Assembly (NCBI RefSeq): GCF_033898505.1
Contig: NZ_JAXAFK010000001.1
Span: 558,001 to 622,000 of the forward strand
Reading direction: 5' to 3'
Length of the DNA stretch: 64,000 bases
From: Pectobacterium carotovorum
GTDB lineage: Bacteria; Pseudomonadota; Gammaproteobacteria; Enterobacterales; Enterobacteriaceae
Every line of letters starts with the position of its first letter. Within the stretch, counting starts at the first letter, position 1. A model generated the notes under the pieces. The model did no database searches. It was not told the DNA's origin and was given only the letters and a program-made list of their open reading frames with translations. The position numbers were made by a program, and so were the translations under genes. Shown piece by piece: positions 38,582-48,370 of the stretch.

Positions 38582-40150
38582 ATGTTTGATGTAGTCGAAC
38601 TGTCACGTTTACAGTTTGCCTTAACTGCAATGTACCATTTTCTATTCGTACCATTAACGCTGGGGATGGCGTTTTTGCTGGCGATTATGGAAACGGTATA
38701 TGTGCTGTCTGGCAAACAAATCTATAAAGATATGACCAAATTCTGGGGCAAGTTATTCGCTATTAACTTCGCTCTGGGGGTCGCTACCGGATTGACCATG
38801 GAGTTTCAATTCGGGACCAACTGGTCATATTTCTCTCACTACGTCGGGGATATTTTCGGCGCGCCGTTGGCAATTGAAGGCCTGATGGCATTCTTCCTGG
38901 AATCGACCTTTGTTGGCTTGTTCTTCTTCGGCTGGGACCGTTTAGGAAAAGTACAGCATATGGCCGTTACCTGGCTGGTCGCGCTGGGCTCTAACTTCTC
39001 CGCACTGTGGATTCTGGTTGCCAATGGCTGGATGCAAAACCCCATCGCATCGGATTTCAATTTCGAAACCATGCGTATGGAAATGGTGAGCTTCGCCGAT
39101 CTGGTACTGAACCCGGTTGCTCAGGTGAAATTCGTTCACACGGTGGCTGCAGGCTACTGTACGGGCGCGATGTTCATTCTGGGGATCAGTTCTTACTATC
39201 TGCTGAAAGGCCGCGACATTGCGTTTGCCAAGCGTTCATTCGCTATCGCAGCAAGCTTCGGTCTGGCTTCTGTTCTGTCTGTTATCGTTCTGGGTGATGA
39301 ATCCGGTTATGAAATGGGCGACGTGCAGAAAACCAAACTGGCAGCAATTGAAGCTGAATGGGAAACCCAGCCAGCTCCGGCATCCTTTACGCTGATTGGC
39401 ATCCCGAACCAGGATACGATGGAAAATAACTATGCCATCAAAATCCCTTATGCTCTGGGACTCATTGCCACACGTTCTACTGACAAAGAAGTCACTGGTC
39501 TGAAAGAACTGATGGCGATGCATGAAGTGCGTATTCGCAATGGTATGAAAGCTTACCAGTTGCTGGAAGAACTACGCGCGGGTAATACCGACCCAGCAGT
39601 CAAAGAAGCGTTCGATCAGTCTAAGCAGGATCTGGGCTATGGTCTGCTGCTGAAACGCTATACGCCGAAAGTCTCTGACGCGACAGAAACGCAGATTAAA
39701 CAAGCGGTTAAAGATTCTATCCCACGCGTTGCGCCGCTGTACTTCTCTTTCCGTATCATGGTGGGCTGCGGCATTCTGATGCTGTTGATCATCGGCCTGT
39801 CTTTCTGGACCGTTCTGCGTGGCAAAATTGGTCAGAAACGCTGGCTGCACCGCGTTGCACTGTATGGTATTCCGCTGCCGTGGATCGCTATTGAAGCAGG
39901 CTGGTTTGTGGCTGAATACGGCCGTCAACCGTGGGCCATCGGTGAAATTCTGCCAACGGCTGTCGCTACATCATCGCTGACAGCAGGAGACATCCTGTTC
40001 TCAATGGCGCTGATCTGTGGTCTGTATACGCTCTTCCTGGTTGCAGAAATGTATCTGATGTTCAAATACGCACGCCTGGGGCCGAGCAGCCTGAGAACAG
40101 GGCGCTACCATTTTGAACAACCTATAGCGGCTGCGCAGGAAGCACGGTAA
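38582..40150 (+). CDS. cydA: Cytochrome bd-I ubiquinol oxidase subunit I
   Basis: A 522-residue polytopic subunit that carries hemes b558, b595 and d, oxidises ubiquinol and reduces O2. Heme-ligand His19 is visible in [10 protein letters not shown], and the second His in [10 protein letters not shown] (near 186). The long periplasmic Q-loop lies around residues 240-380. Length matches E. coli CydA (522). CydB follows after 13 bases. Confidence 0.97.
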   Translation: MFDVVELSRLQFALTAMYHFLFVPLTLGMAFLLAIMETVYVLSGKQIYKDMTKFWGKLFAINFALGVATGLTMEFQFGTNWSYFSHYVGDIFGAPLAIEGLMAFFLESTFVGLFFFGWDRLGKVQHMAVTWLVALGSNFSALWILVANGWMQNPIASDFNFETMRMEMVSFADLVLNPVAQVKFVHTVAAGYCTGAMFILGISSYYLLKGRDIAFAKRSFAIAASFGLASVLSVIVLGDESGYEMGDVQKTKLAAIEAEWETQPAPASFTLIGIPNQDTMENNYAIKIPYALGLIATRSTDKEVTGLKELMAMHEVRIRNGMKAYQLLEELRAGNTDPAVKEAFDQSKQDLGYGLLLKRYTPKVSDATETQIKQAVKDSIPRVAPLYFSFRIMVGCGILMLLIIGLSFWTVLRGKIGQKRWLHRVALYGIPLPWIAIEAGWFVAEYGRQPWAIGEILPTAVATSSLTAGDILFSMALICGLYTLFLVAEMYLMFKYARLGPSSLRTGRYHFEQPIAAAQEAR

Positions 40151-40163
40151 ACAGGAGTCCACT

Positions 40164-41303
40164 ATGTTTGAATATGAAGTCTTACGTTTTATCTGGTGGC
40201 TGTTGATCGGTATTTTGCTGATTGGCTTCGCTATCACTGATGGTTTTGACATGGGCGTGGGCATTCTGGTGCGTCTGATGGGGCGTGGCGATACCGAGCG
40301 TCGTGTCATGATTAACAGCATTGCGCCGCACTGGGACGGTAACCAGGTCTGGTTGATCACCGCAGGTGGCGCGCTGTTTGCTGCCTGGCCGATGGTTTAC
40401 GCCGCTGCGTTCTCCGGTTTCTACATTGCCATGATTCTGGTGCTGGCCTCATTGTTCTTCCGTCCTGTTGGCTTCGATTACCGTTCAAAAATCGAAGACC
40501 CACGCTGGCGTGGCATGTGGGACTGGGGCATCTTCATCGGTAGCTTTGTTCCGCCAGTTGTTATTGGCGTTGCGTTTGGCAACCTGTTGCAGGGTGTGCC
40601 GTTCCACGTCGATGAATATCTGCGTCTGTACTACACCGGAAACTTCTTCCAACTGCTGAATCCGTTTGGTCTGTTGGCTGGTGTGGTGAGCCTGACGATG
40701 ATTCTTGCTCAGGGTGCGACCTACCTGATGATGCGGACCACGGGCGATCTGCACGTGCGTTCCAAATCTGCCGCGCAGATTTCCGCGCTGGTGATGATGG
40801 TGACATTTGCTCTGGCTGGCGTATGGGTTGTTTACGGTATCGATGGTTACGTCGTGACGTCTGCGATTAACACCGCCGCTGAATCTAACCCACTGCGTAA
40901 AGAAGTCGTTCATCAGGCGGGTGCCTGGTTGATCAACTTCAATAATCATCCGATCTTGTGGGCTATTCCTGCTCTGGGCGTAGTACTGCCGGTGCTGACT
41001 ACCCTTATGGCGCGCGCAGAAAAAGGTGCATGGGCATTCCTGTTCTCTTCTCTGACGATTGCTTGTGTAATTCTGACAGCAGGGATCGCCATGTTCCCGT
41101 TCATCATGCCGTCAGTGACCGTGCCTAACGTCAGCTTGACGATATGGGATGCGACGTCGAGCCTGCTGACGCTGAAAGTGATGACCGTGGTTGCGATTAT
41201 TTTCGTTCCTATCGTGCTTTCTTATACCGCATGGTGTTACTACAAGATGTTCGGTCGCATTACCAAAGAGCAGATTGAGCAAAACACTCACTCTATGTAC
41301 TAA
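40164..41303 (+). CDS. cydB: Cytochrome bd-I ubiquinol oxidase subunit II
   Basis: A 379-residue membrane subunit with about eight or nine helices, required for assembly and heme d insertion of the bd oxidase. The conserved N-terminal RFIWWLLIGILLIGFAITDG and HWDGNQVWLI segments are present. Length equals E. coli CydB (379). The small cydX gene follows after 16 bases. Confidence 0.97.
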   Translation: MFEYEVLRFIWWLLIGILLIGFAITDGFDMGVGILVRLMGRGDTERRVMINSIAPHWDGNQVWLITAGGALFAAWPMVYAAAFSGFYIAMILVLASLFFRPVGFDYRSKIEDPRWRGMWDWGIFIGSFVPPVVIGVAFGNLLQGVPFHVDEYLRLYYTGNFFQLLNPFGLLAGVVSLTMILAQGATYLMMRTTGDLHVRSKSAAQISALVMMVTFALAGVWVVYGIDGYVVTSAINTAAESNPLRKEVVHQAGAWLINFNNHPILWAIPALGVVLPVLTTLMARAEKGAWAFLFSSLTIACVILTAGIAMFPFIMPSVTVPNVSLTIWDATSSLLTLKVMTVVAIIFVPIVLSYTAWCYYKMFGRITKEQIEQNTHSMY

Positions 41304-41319
41304 GTAAGGAGCTTAATTT

Positions 41320-41436
41320 ATGTGGTATTTTGCCTGGATACTCGGAACGCTTCTTGCTTGCTCACTGGGGATTATTACGGCCCTGGCGCTTGAGCAGAGT
41401 GAGGCAAGCAAAGCGGCTGAAGAAGATAAGCAATGA
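41320..41436 (+). CDS. cydX: CydX, small subunit of cytochrome bd
   Basis: A 38-codon gene with ATG at 41320 and TGA at 41434-41436. The peptide begins MWYFAWILGTLLACSLGII, one membrane helix with the conserved Trp residues, and has a charged tail ending EEDKQ. CydX binds CydA and is required for stable bd oxidase. TAAGGAG lies about ten bases upstream. The stop overlaps the ybgE start (ATGA). Confidence 0.93.
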   Translation: MWYFAWILGTLLACSLGIITALALEQSEASKAAEEDKQ

Positions 41437-41726
41437 GTGATCTGGTCGATAAACTCTATCGCCTGATGGATAAGAGCCCGATAAGGGCTCTTTCCCTTAT
41501 CATGGCGTTGCTGCTGGCGGGCTGTGTATTCTGGGATCCGACGCGCTTTGCGGCGCGTACCAGTGAACTCGCTGTTTGGCAGGGGCTGCTGCTGATTTGG
41601 GCCGTCTGTGCTGGCGTTGTTCACGGCGTTGGTTTTCGTCCGCATCGCCTGCTCTGGCGTGCGTTTTTCGCACCACTTCCCGCCTTTGTGATCCTGTGCG
41701 CAGGATTGTACTATTTCTTCGGTTAA
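41433..41726 (+). CDS. ybgE: YbgE, cyd operon membrane protein
   Basis: A 97-residue protein with about three membrane helices matching YbgE, the fourth gene of cydABX-ybgE operons. It has the conserved GVGFRPHRLLWRAFFAP block. Its exact function is unknown; it is dispensable for bd oxidase activity in E. coli. Start overlaps cydX by four bases, which indicates translational coupling. Confidence 0.93.
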   Translation: MSDLVDKLYRLMDKSPIRALSLIMALLLAGCVFWDPTRFAARTSELAVWQGLLLIWAVCAGVVHGVGFRPHRLLWRAFFAPLPAFVILCAGLYYFFG

Positions 41727-41748
41727 AATAGTCTCCTATTCCATTTAG

Positions 41749-41780
41749 TTATGGGTTGCTTGCAGCCCATAATTATTTTC
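41749..41780 (+). terminator. Probable terminator after ybgE
   Basis: TTATGGG (41749-41755) and CCCATAA (41766-41772) form a stem, extended by a wobble pair and TGC/GCA bases toward a small loop. A partial T-run (TTATTTTC) follows. It separates the cyd and tol-pal operons. Confidence 0.6.
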
Positions 41781-41799
41781 TTTCCGCTGTCACAATCCA

Positions 41800-41828
41800 T
41801 TCCAAACCTCATTTCTCTTGCGTATAGT
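41800..41828 (+). promoter_or_regulatory. Candidate ybgC-tol promoter
   Basis: TATAGT (41823-41828) is a good -10 box with TTCCAA 17 bases upstream as a poor -35 box. It lies 31 bases before the ybgC start, in the place expected for the main tol-pal promoter. Confidence 0.5.
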
Positions 41829-41859
41829 AGCGAGGTTTAATGCATTACCGGGATGTAGA

Positions 41860-42947
<1,088 letters not shown>

Positions 42948-42959
42948 TCAGGGGGGATC

Positions 42960-43385
42960 ATGGCACGAGTACGCAGAGGCCGTCGTGAGCTGAAATCCGA
43001 GATCAACATTGTTCCGTTACTGGACGTGCTGTTAGTGCTGTTGCTGATTTTTATGGCGACTGCGCCGATTATTACGCAGAGCGTCGAGGTGGATCTGCCT
43101 GATGCGACCGATTCAAAAACGGTCTCCAGCAACGACAATCCGCCCGTGATCGTAGAGGTTTCAGGTATAGGGCAATATAGTCTGGTTGTTGAGCAAAACC
43201 GTATGGAGCAACTCCCGGCAGAGCAGGTGGTGGCTGAAGCGCAATCGCGACTGGCAACCAACCCTAAGACGGTCTTTTTGATTGGTGGCGCGAAGGATGT
43301 TCCTTATGATGAGATCATTAAAGCGTTGAATTTGTTGCATCAGGCTGGCGTAAAATCCGTTGGTTTGATGACACAACCGATTTAA
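42960..43385 (+). CDS. tolR: TolR, Tol-Pal motor subunit
   Basis: A 141-residue ExbD/TolR-family protein with one N-terminal helix and a periplasmic domain. The proton-carrying Asp lies in IVPLLDVLLVLLLIFM (near residue 23). The periplasmic part ends with the conserved IKALNLLHQAGVKSVGLMT. It follows tolQ by 12 bases with a GGGGG ribosome site. Confidence 0.96.
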   Translation: MARVRRGRRELKSEINIVPLLDVLLVLLLIFMATAPIITQSVEVDLPDATDSKTVSSNDNPPVIVEVSGIGQYSLVVEQNRMEQLPAEQVVAEAQSRLATNPKTVFLIGGAKDVPYDEIIKALNLLHQAGVKSVGLMTQPI

Positions 43386-43449
43386 ATGAGCACATCACGG
43401 TAATGATCGTTAAGCCTATTTCTGGCAACACTGTTTTTGGGAATCGCTT

Positions 43450-44637
43450 GTGTTAAAGGCAAACGAACAAAACGATAAGCTGAAACGCGCCGTTATTATC
43501 TCGGCTGTTTTGCACGTCATACTGATTGCTTTGCTGCTCTGGAGTTCGTCGACGCAAACGATGGATGCCAGCGGGGGCGGCGGAGGCTCGTCAATTGATG
43601 CTGTGATGGTCGATCCGAGCGCGGTGGTGGAGCAGTATAACCGCCAGCAGCAGCAACAGACCGATGCGAAACGTTCTGAACAGCAGCGTCAAAAGCAGGC
43701 TGAACGGCAGGCCGAAGAGCTTCAGCAGAAGCAAGCCGCTGAACAGCAACGACTGAAAGAGCTGGAAAAAGAGCGTCTGCAAGCGCAGGAAGAGGCGAAA
43801 AAGCAGGCTCAGGAACAGGCAGATCAGCGTAAGCAGGCTGAAGCGGCAGCTCAGCAGGCAAAAGAACAGCAGAAGCAAGCCGAAGCTGCCGCTGCAAAAG
43901 CGAAGGCTGAGGCTGAACAGCAGGCGAAAGCTGCAGCAGACGCTAAAAAGAAAGCGGAAGACGAAGTGAAGAAACAGGCGGCTGCAGCCGCGGCTGCTAA
44001 GAAGCAGGCGGAAGAAGAGGCTAAAGAAAAAGCCGCTGAAGCTGCTAAGCAGAAGGCGGCAGAAACCGCGAAAGCCGAAGCAGCCAAGGCTGCCGCAGAG
44101 GCAGCAAAAGAAGCTGAACAAGCTAAACAAAAAGCAGCAGCCGAGGCCGCTAAGCAAAAAGCCGATGCTGAAGCAGCAAAAAAAGCAGAAGCAGCCGCTG
44201 CAGCTAAGAAAGCCGCTGATGAGAAAAAGAAAGCAGCAGCAGAGGCCGCTAAGCAGGAAAACGCCGTTGATGATTTGCTGGGTGGACTGGCTTCATCGAA
44301 GAATGCGCCGAAGTCTGGCGGCGGGGCGCCTGCGGGGGCGGGCAACAACAAGAAGAGCGGTGCATCAGGTGCAGCGCTGGATAGCTATGGCGGTCAGGTG
44401 CGTTCAGCCATTCAGAGCAAATTTTATGACTGGCAGCTCTACAAAGGTCGCACTTGTACATTACGGATTAAGCTTGCGCCAGATGGCTTACTGATTGATG
44501 TCACTGCTGAAGGCGGCGATCCGGCATTGTGTCAGGCGGCTATTGCGGCTGCCAAACAGGCCAGAATACCGAAGCCACCGAGCACAGAGGTTTATGAGGC
44601 TTTCAAAAATGCGCCGATAGACTTTAAACCGCAGTAA
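43450..44637 (+). CDS. tolA: TolA, trans-periplasmic protein of Tol-Pal
   Basis: A 395-residue protein with three parts: an N-terminal anchor helix (AVIISAVLHVILIALLLW, about 14-31) with the SHLS-like SAVLH, a long Ala/Lys/Glu/Gln helical region (about 60-280) with many AEAAKKA-type repeats, and a C-terminal globular domain (about 300-395) with CTLRIKLAPDG and KNAPIDFKP that binds Pal and TolB. The start is GTG. The helical region is shorter than in E. coli (421 residues), a usual variation. It also serves colicins and phage as a receptor in E. coli. Confidence 0.95.
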   Translation: MLKANEQNDKLKRAVIISAVLHVILIALLLWSSSTQTMDASGGGGGSSIDAVMVDPSAVVEQYNRQQQQQTDAKRSEQQRQKQAERQAEELQQKQAAEQQRLKELEKERLQAQEEAKKQAQEQADQRKQAEAAAQQAKEQQKQAEAAAAKAKAEAEQQAKAAADAKKKAEDEVKKQAAAAAAAKKQAEEEAKEKAAEAAKQKAAETAKAEAAKAAAEAAKEAEQAKQKAAAEAAKQKADAEAAKKAEAAAAAKKAADEKKKAAAEAAKQENAVDDLLGGLASSKNAPKSGGGAPAGAGNNKKSGASGAALDSYGGQVRSAIQSKFYDWQLYKGRTCTLRIKLAPDGLLIDVTAEGGDPALCQAAIAAAKQARIPKPPSTEVYEAFKNAPIDFKPQ

Positions 44638-44775
44638 CCGGGCTGTTTACCCAATAGATTTAAGATTATTACGATGGTAAATAAACCAGGTTATGTTGTT
44701 TTGTTGACATTGGTTTGTTTTTGTTAAAATTCTGCTAATTTATCGTAGACTTCGCGTCTGGATAAGGGAGATGAG

Positions 44776-46068
44776 ATGAAGCAAGTACTGAAAGTTGCAT
44801 TAAGCTTTTTAATGCTGTGGACTGCGGTTGTTCACGCGGAAGTACGTATAGAGATTACCCAAGGGGTAGACTCTGCACGTCCTATCGGTGTGGTTCCGTT
44901 CAAATGGGCGGGGCCGGGCGCTGCGCCTGAAGACGTAGGCGGCATCGTGGGTGCTGATTTACGTAACAGCGGTAAATTCAACCCGATCGACGCAAACCGC
45001 ATGCCTCAGCAGCCTGCGACGGCATCTGAAGTCACGCCTGCTGCATGGACGGCGCTGGGTATTGATGCGGTTGTGGTTGGCCAGATTCAACCTAGTGCCG
45101 ATGGCAGCTATCTGGTTTCCTACCAGCTGGTCGATACCTCAGGTAACCCGGGTAACGTTCTGGCTCAGAACCAGTTCAAAGTCACCAAGCAATGGTTGCG
45201 CTATGCTGCGCACACGGCCAGTGATGAAGTGTTTGAGAAACTGAGCGGTATCAAAGGGGCGTTCCGTACTCGTATTGCTTACGTTGTTCAGACCAACGGC
45301 GGTCAGTTCCCTTATGAGCTGCGCGTTGCGGACTATGATGGTTACAATCAATTTGTGGTTCACCGTTCACCACAGCCGCTGATGTCTCCGGCCTGGTCCG
45401 CAGATGGTAGCAAACTCGCTTATGTAACGTTTGAAAGTGGTCGTTCTGCGCTGGTTATCCAGACGCTGGCAAATGGTGCAATCCGTCAGGTTGCTTCCTT
45501 CCCACGTCACAACGGTGCGCCTTCTTTCTCTCCTGATGGCAGCAAACTGGCATTCGCGCTCTCCAAGAGCGGTAGCCTGAACCTGTATGTAATGAATCTG
45601 GGATCTGGGCAAATCAGCCAGGTGACGGATGGCCGTAGCAATAATACGGAGCCAACGTGGTTCCCTGACAGCCAGACCTTGGCCTATACTTCAGATCAGG
45701 CGGGCCGTCCTCAGGTTTATAAAGTCAATGTTAACGGCGGAGCACCGCAGCGTTTGACCTGGGAAGGTGCCCAGAATCAGGATGCTGACGTGAGCGCCGA
45801 CGGGAAGTTTTTGGTAACGGTTGGCTCTAATGGTGGAGCTCAGCATATTTCCAAACTGGATCTGGTAACGGGTGCCGTACAAGTATTAACGGACACGTTC
45901 CTGGACGAAACGCCAAGTATCGCACCGAATGGCACGATGGTGATCTACAGCTCCAAACAAGGACTGGGGTCAGTGCTACAGCTGGTTTCGACAGATGGGC
46001 GTTTCAAAGCGCGTCTTCCGGCTACTGATGGACAGGTTAAATTCCCTGCCTGGTCGCCGTATCTATAA
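44776..46068 (+). CDS. tolB: TolB, periplasmic beta-propeller
   Basis: A 430-residue periplasmic protein. The signal peptide ends at VVHAEV, so the mature N terminus is [11 protein letters not shown], the TolA-binding strand. An alpha/beta domain (about 22-160) is followed by a six-bladed propeller with repeated [22 protein letters not shown] motifs. TolB releases Pal from peptidoglycan under TolA control. It ends 40 bases before pal; a small palindrome GTACA/TGTAC lies between. Confidence 0.97.
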   Translation: MKQVLKVALSFLMLWTAVVHAEVRIEITQGVDSARPIGVVPFKWAGPGAAPEDVGGIVGADLRNSGKFNPIDANRMPQQPATASEVTPAAWTALGIDAVVVGQIQPSADGSYLVSYQLVDTSGNPGNVLAQNQFKVTKQWLRYAAHTASDEVFEKLSGIKGAFRTRIAYVVQTNGGQFPYELRVADYDGYNQFVVHRSPQPLMSPAWSADGSKLAYVTFESGRSALVIQTLANGAIRQVASFPRHNGAPSFSPDGSKLAFALSKSGSLNLYVMNLGSGQISQVTDGRSNNTEPTWFPDSQTLAYTSDQAGRPQVYKVNVNGGAPQRLTWEGAQNQDADVSADGKFLVTVGSNGGAQHISKLDLVTGAVQVLTDTFLDETPSIAPNGTMVIYSSKQGLGSVLQLVSTDGRFKARLPATDGQVKFPAWSPYL

Positions 46069-46108
46069 GTACAGATATGTACAATAAACTCGTCAAAGGA
46101 CATAAGAA

Positions 46109-46618
46109 ATGCAATTCAATAAAGTGCTGAAAGGCCTGATGTTGGCTCTGCCGGTACTGGCAGTGGCCGCTTGTAGCTCCAACAAGAACGCGGACAATGA
46201 CCAATCTTCCATGGGTGCTGGCAACAACGGCATGATGGACGGCGGCAACATGTCTTCTTCTGAGCAAGCTCGTTTGCAGATGCAAGAATTACAGCGCAAC
46301 AACATCGTTTACTTCGGTCTGGACAAGTACGATGTAAGCTCTGAATTCGCTCAGATGCTGGACGCACACGCTGCATTCCTGCGTAGCAACCCGTCTTACA
46401 AAGTGACTATCGAAGGTCACGCGGACGAACGCGGTACGCCAGAATACAACATCGCTCTGGGTGAGCGTCGTGCCAACGCGGTACAAATGTACCTGCAGGG
46501 TAAAGGCGTTTCTTCCGATCAGATCTCTATCGTTTCTTACGGTAAAGAGAAACCAGCTGTTCTCGGTCATGACGAAGCGGCGTATGCCAAAAACCGTCGT
46601 GCCGTTCTGGTATATTAA
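46109..46618 (+). CDS. pal: Pal, peptidoglycan-associated lipoprotein
   Basis: A 169-residue outer-membrane lipoprotein. The lipobox LAVAAC places the acylated Cys at residue 22. The OmpA-like domain (about 60-169) contains the peptidoglycan-binding [19 protein letters not shown] and RRAxxV motifs. It links the outer membrane to the cell wall and is moved by TolA/TolB during division. Good ribosome site AAAGGA. cpoB begins 9 bases later. Confidence 0.97.
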   Translation: MQFNKVLKGLMLALPVLAVAACSSNKNADNDQSSMGAGNNGMMDGGNMSSSEQARLQMQELQRNNIVYFGLDKYDVSSEFAQMLDAHAAFLRSNPSYKVTIEGHADERGTPEYNIALGERRANAVQMYLQGKGVSSDQISIVSYGKEKPAVLGHDEAAYAKNRRAVLVY

Positions 46619-46627
46619 GAGAATCGC

Positions 46628-47404
46628 ATGAGCAGTAACTTCAGACGTCACCTGTTGGGTCTGTCGTTACTGGTTGGCGTAGCGGTCCCATGGGCCGCTA
46701 CTGCCCAAGCGCCAATCAGTAATGTCGGCTCAGGCTCGGTCGAAGACCGTGTCACTCAATTGGAGCGTATTTCTAACGCTCACAGTCAGCTTTTAACCCA
46801 ACTTCAGCAGCAGATCTCTGATAATCAGCGTGATATTGACAGCCTCCGTGGGCAGATTCAGGAAAGTCAGTATCAGTTGAATCAGGTTGTTGAACGGCAG
46901 AAACAGATCTATCAGCAGATTGATGGATTAAGTTCGCAATCCTCTTCTACACCGACGACAGATGGCACACCTGCCGCTGCTGCGGGTACTGATACCGGTG
47001 CGGCCAACACGGCGGCACCGGCCAGTACGGGTGATGCGAATACGGATTACAATGCCGCAGTCGCGCTCGTGCTGGAGAAAAAACAGTACGATCAGGCGAT
47101 CAGCGCATTTCAGGCATTCGTCAAGAAGTACCCGGATTCAACCTATCAGCCTAATGCTAACTATTGGCTTGGTCAGTTGAATTACAACAAGGGGAAAAAG
47201 GATGATGCTGCGTACTATTTCGCCAACGTTGTCAAAAATTATCCCAAATCACCAAAAAGCGCTGAGGCGCTGCTGAAGGTTGGGGTGATCATGCAGGAAA
47301 AAGGTCAAACTGATAAAGCTAAGGCCGTTTACCAGCAAGTTGTAAAAATGTACCCCAATACAGAAAGTGCAAAGCAGGCACAAAAGCGTTTATCTGCGTC
47401 GTAA
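46628..47404 (+). CDS. cpoB: CpoB (YbgF), cell-division coordinator
   Basis: A 258-residue periplasmic protein: signal peptide (cleaved near TAQAPI), an N-terminal coiled coil (about 35-105, rich in Gln and Leu) that trimerises, an Ala/Thr linker, and a C-terminal TPR domain (about 140-258, DYNAAVALVLEKKQYDQAI). It couples Tol-Pal constriction with PBP1B-LpoB peptidoglycan synthesis in E. coli. Last protein gene of the tol-pal cluster. Confidence 0.95.
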   Translation: MSSNFRRHLLGLSLLVGVAVPWAATAQAPISNVGSGSVEDRVTQLERISNAHSQLLTQLQQQISDNQRDIDSLRGQIQESQYQLNQVVERQKQIYQQIDGLSSQSSSTPTTDGTPAAAAGTDTGAANTAAPASTGDANTDYNAAVALVLEKKQYDQAISAFQAFVKKYPDSTYQPNANYWLGQLNYNKGKKDDAAYYFANVVKNYPKSPKSAEALLKVGVIMQEKGQTDKAKAVYQQVVKMYPNTESAKQAQKRLSAS

Positions 47405-47417
47405 TCCCGTCTTAATT

Positions 47418-47454
47418 GGCACAAAAATTGCGCATCATGAGCGGTTTTTGTGCC
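47418..47454 (+). other. Inverted repeat after cpoB
   Basis: GGCACAAAAA (47418-47427) and TTTTTGTGCC (47445-47454) form a perfect 10-bp stem, with CGC/GCG pairing inside the loop. No T-run follows the outer stem. It may end or stabilise the tol-pal transcript just upstream of the tRNA promoter. Confidence 0.55.
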
Positions 47455-47501
47455 TAAACGTCTTAAGAGTAAGCAATCAAACAATTTTTCAAGAAAATAG
47501 G

Positions 47502-47529
47502 TTGCGCTGAAAATTTAAATCAGTAATAT
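47502..47529 (+). promoter_or_regulatory. tRNA-Lys operon promoter
   Basis: TTGCGC (47502-47507), a 16-base spacer and TAATAT (47524-47529) are followed by GTGCCGCCG, a GC-rich discriminator usual for stringently controlled stable-RNA promoters. The first tRNA-Lys begins about 50 bases downstream. Confidence 0.6.
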
Positions 47530-47579
47530 GTGCCGCCGTTGCCAAGGCAAACAGCGAAACGCTAAAGCAGCATGAAATT

Positions 47580-47655
47580 GGGTCGTTAGCTCAGTCGGTA
47601 GAGCAGTTGACTTTTAATCAATTGGTCGCAGGTTCGAATCCTGCACGACCCACCA
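47580..47655 (+). tRNA. tRNA-Lys (anticodon TTT), copy 1
   Basis: A 76-base complete cloverleaf: acceptor GGGTCGT/ACGACCC, D-arm with AGCTCAGTCGGTAGAG, anticodon loop CTTTTAA with anticodon TTT, T-arm GGTTCGAATCC, and encoded CCA. Position after cpoB equals the E. coli lysT cluster, which there has several Lys and Val tRNAs; here I see only two intact Lys copies. Confidence 0.97.
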
Positions 47656-47809
47656 ATTTCAAGTGTGATAATTGATTTTGAATCGTGAAGGATGAGAACC
47701 GAAAGGTTCGACAAAATCGGCAGTATCGATTTTGAACAACGCGAAGGCGTTGGCCCGAAGGGCGAGTCCGTAGGACGAGTAATCCTGCACGACCCACCAA
47801 TTTCAAGTG
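47637..47809 (+). repeat. 29-bp direct repeat containing the tRNA-Lys 3' end
   Basis: The sequence that starts AATCCTGCACGACCCACCA and continues ATTTCAAGTG occurs at 47637-47665, as the real tRNA 3' end plus 10 bases, and again at 47781-47809, 144 bases later. The second copy has no upstream tRNA body. A 19-base tRNA 3' end repeated downstream of the gene resembles the rtT repeats of the E. coli tyrT operon. Confidence 0.85.
47696..47776 (+). repeat. Array of five consecutive small hairpins
   Basis: Five adjacent hairpins precede the repeated tRNA 3' end: GAACC-gaaa-GGTTC (47696-47709), CAAAATCG-7-CGATTTTG (47712-47734), CAACGC-gaag-GCGTTG (47737-47752), GCCC-gaa-GGGC (47753-47763) and GTCC-gta-GGAC (47766-47776). 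All stems are perfect and four of the five loops have only 3-4 bases. A related shorter set lies in the broken tRNA at 48017-48067. It would be transcribed with the tRNAs. Confidence 0.8.
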
Positions 47810-47843
47810 CAGTATCAGTAAGTATCAAGTAGTTCCGCATTGC

Positions 47844-47919
47844 GGGTCGTTAGCTCAGTCGGTAGAGCAGTTGACTTTTAATCAATTGGTCGCAGGTTCG
47901 AATCCTGCACGACCCACCA
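47844..47919 (+). tRNA. tRNA-Lys (anticodon TTT), copy 2
   Basis: A second 76-base tRNA-Lys identical in sequence to the first, including the CCA end, 188 bases downstream and probably in the same transcript. Only the flanking sequence differs. Confidence 0.97.
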
Positions 47920-47986
47920 TCTCTTAGTAATTTAATTCCGCATTACACAATCATTGCTTCTCTCCTCATCCACACAATGTTCATCG

Positions 47987-48079
47987 TGACTTTTAATCAA
48001 TTGATCGCAGGTTCGAGCCGAGCGAAGCGAGACAGCAACGCGTGAGCGTTGACCCCGAAGGCCGAGTCATCCTGCACCA
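47987..48079 (+). pseudogene. Broken 3' half of a tRNA-Lys with a hairpin insert
   Basis: Bases 47987-48016 equal the anticodon arm through T-arm of tRNA-Lys with one change. The T-arm is then interrupted after GTTCGA by about 50 bases containing CAACGC-gtga-GCGTTG (48036-48051) and CCCCGAAGG. The tRNA resumes as ATCCTGCACCA at 48069-48079. The 5' half is absent. It cannot make a functional tRNA. Confidence 0.75.
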
Positions 48080-48370
48080 TCCCCATTTCAGCAGTAGAAT
48101 CCTTCCTCGAATAAATTCGCTTTAAGATCGCCATCACCGTTCCCTACTCGTTAAGGCTTTGCGGTATATTAGGATTTTACCCCTCTCGATGGGCGATAGG
48201 CGGCAGAGTTGTTCATCTCCGTCATAAACTACAGAGACAGCACTGCGCTGTCTGCCTGCAACTCGGATGATTTAAGCTATACAGCCCGTCAGGAGCTGTT
48301 TTCTAATCCTATCGAGCGGAATGGAGTCACTGCCACAGGGAAGCGTCTGTAGCCCTGTTTAGGAAGATAT
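48080..48370 (+). other. yqgA leader region with ERIC-like end and hairpins
   Basis: About 290 bases without a gene. It contains an ERIC-like terminal sequence (48256-48281, about 22 of 26 bases as remembered). A hairpin AGACAGC/GCTGTCT sits at 48235-48253, and ACAGC/GCTGT (48281-48299) forms a second. CGATAGG (48194-48200) can pair with CCTATCG (48308-48314), and TAGGATT (48170-48176) could compete for part of the same strand. Whether this is a functional structured leader of yqgA is open. Confidence 0.45.

Noticed and set aside
43630..44280. Repeated Ala/Lys/Glu codons in tolA, considered as a DNA repeat or CRISPR-like array
   Set aside because: They are irregular repeats within the TolA helical domain and explained by protein composition; no CRISPR array exists in the window.
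48080..48370. Known riboswitch class (for example Mn2+ or molybdenum cofactor) upstream of yqgA
   Set aside because: The conserved bases of the classes I remember are not there; only generic hairpins can be supported.
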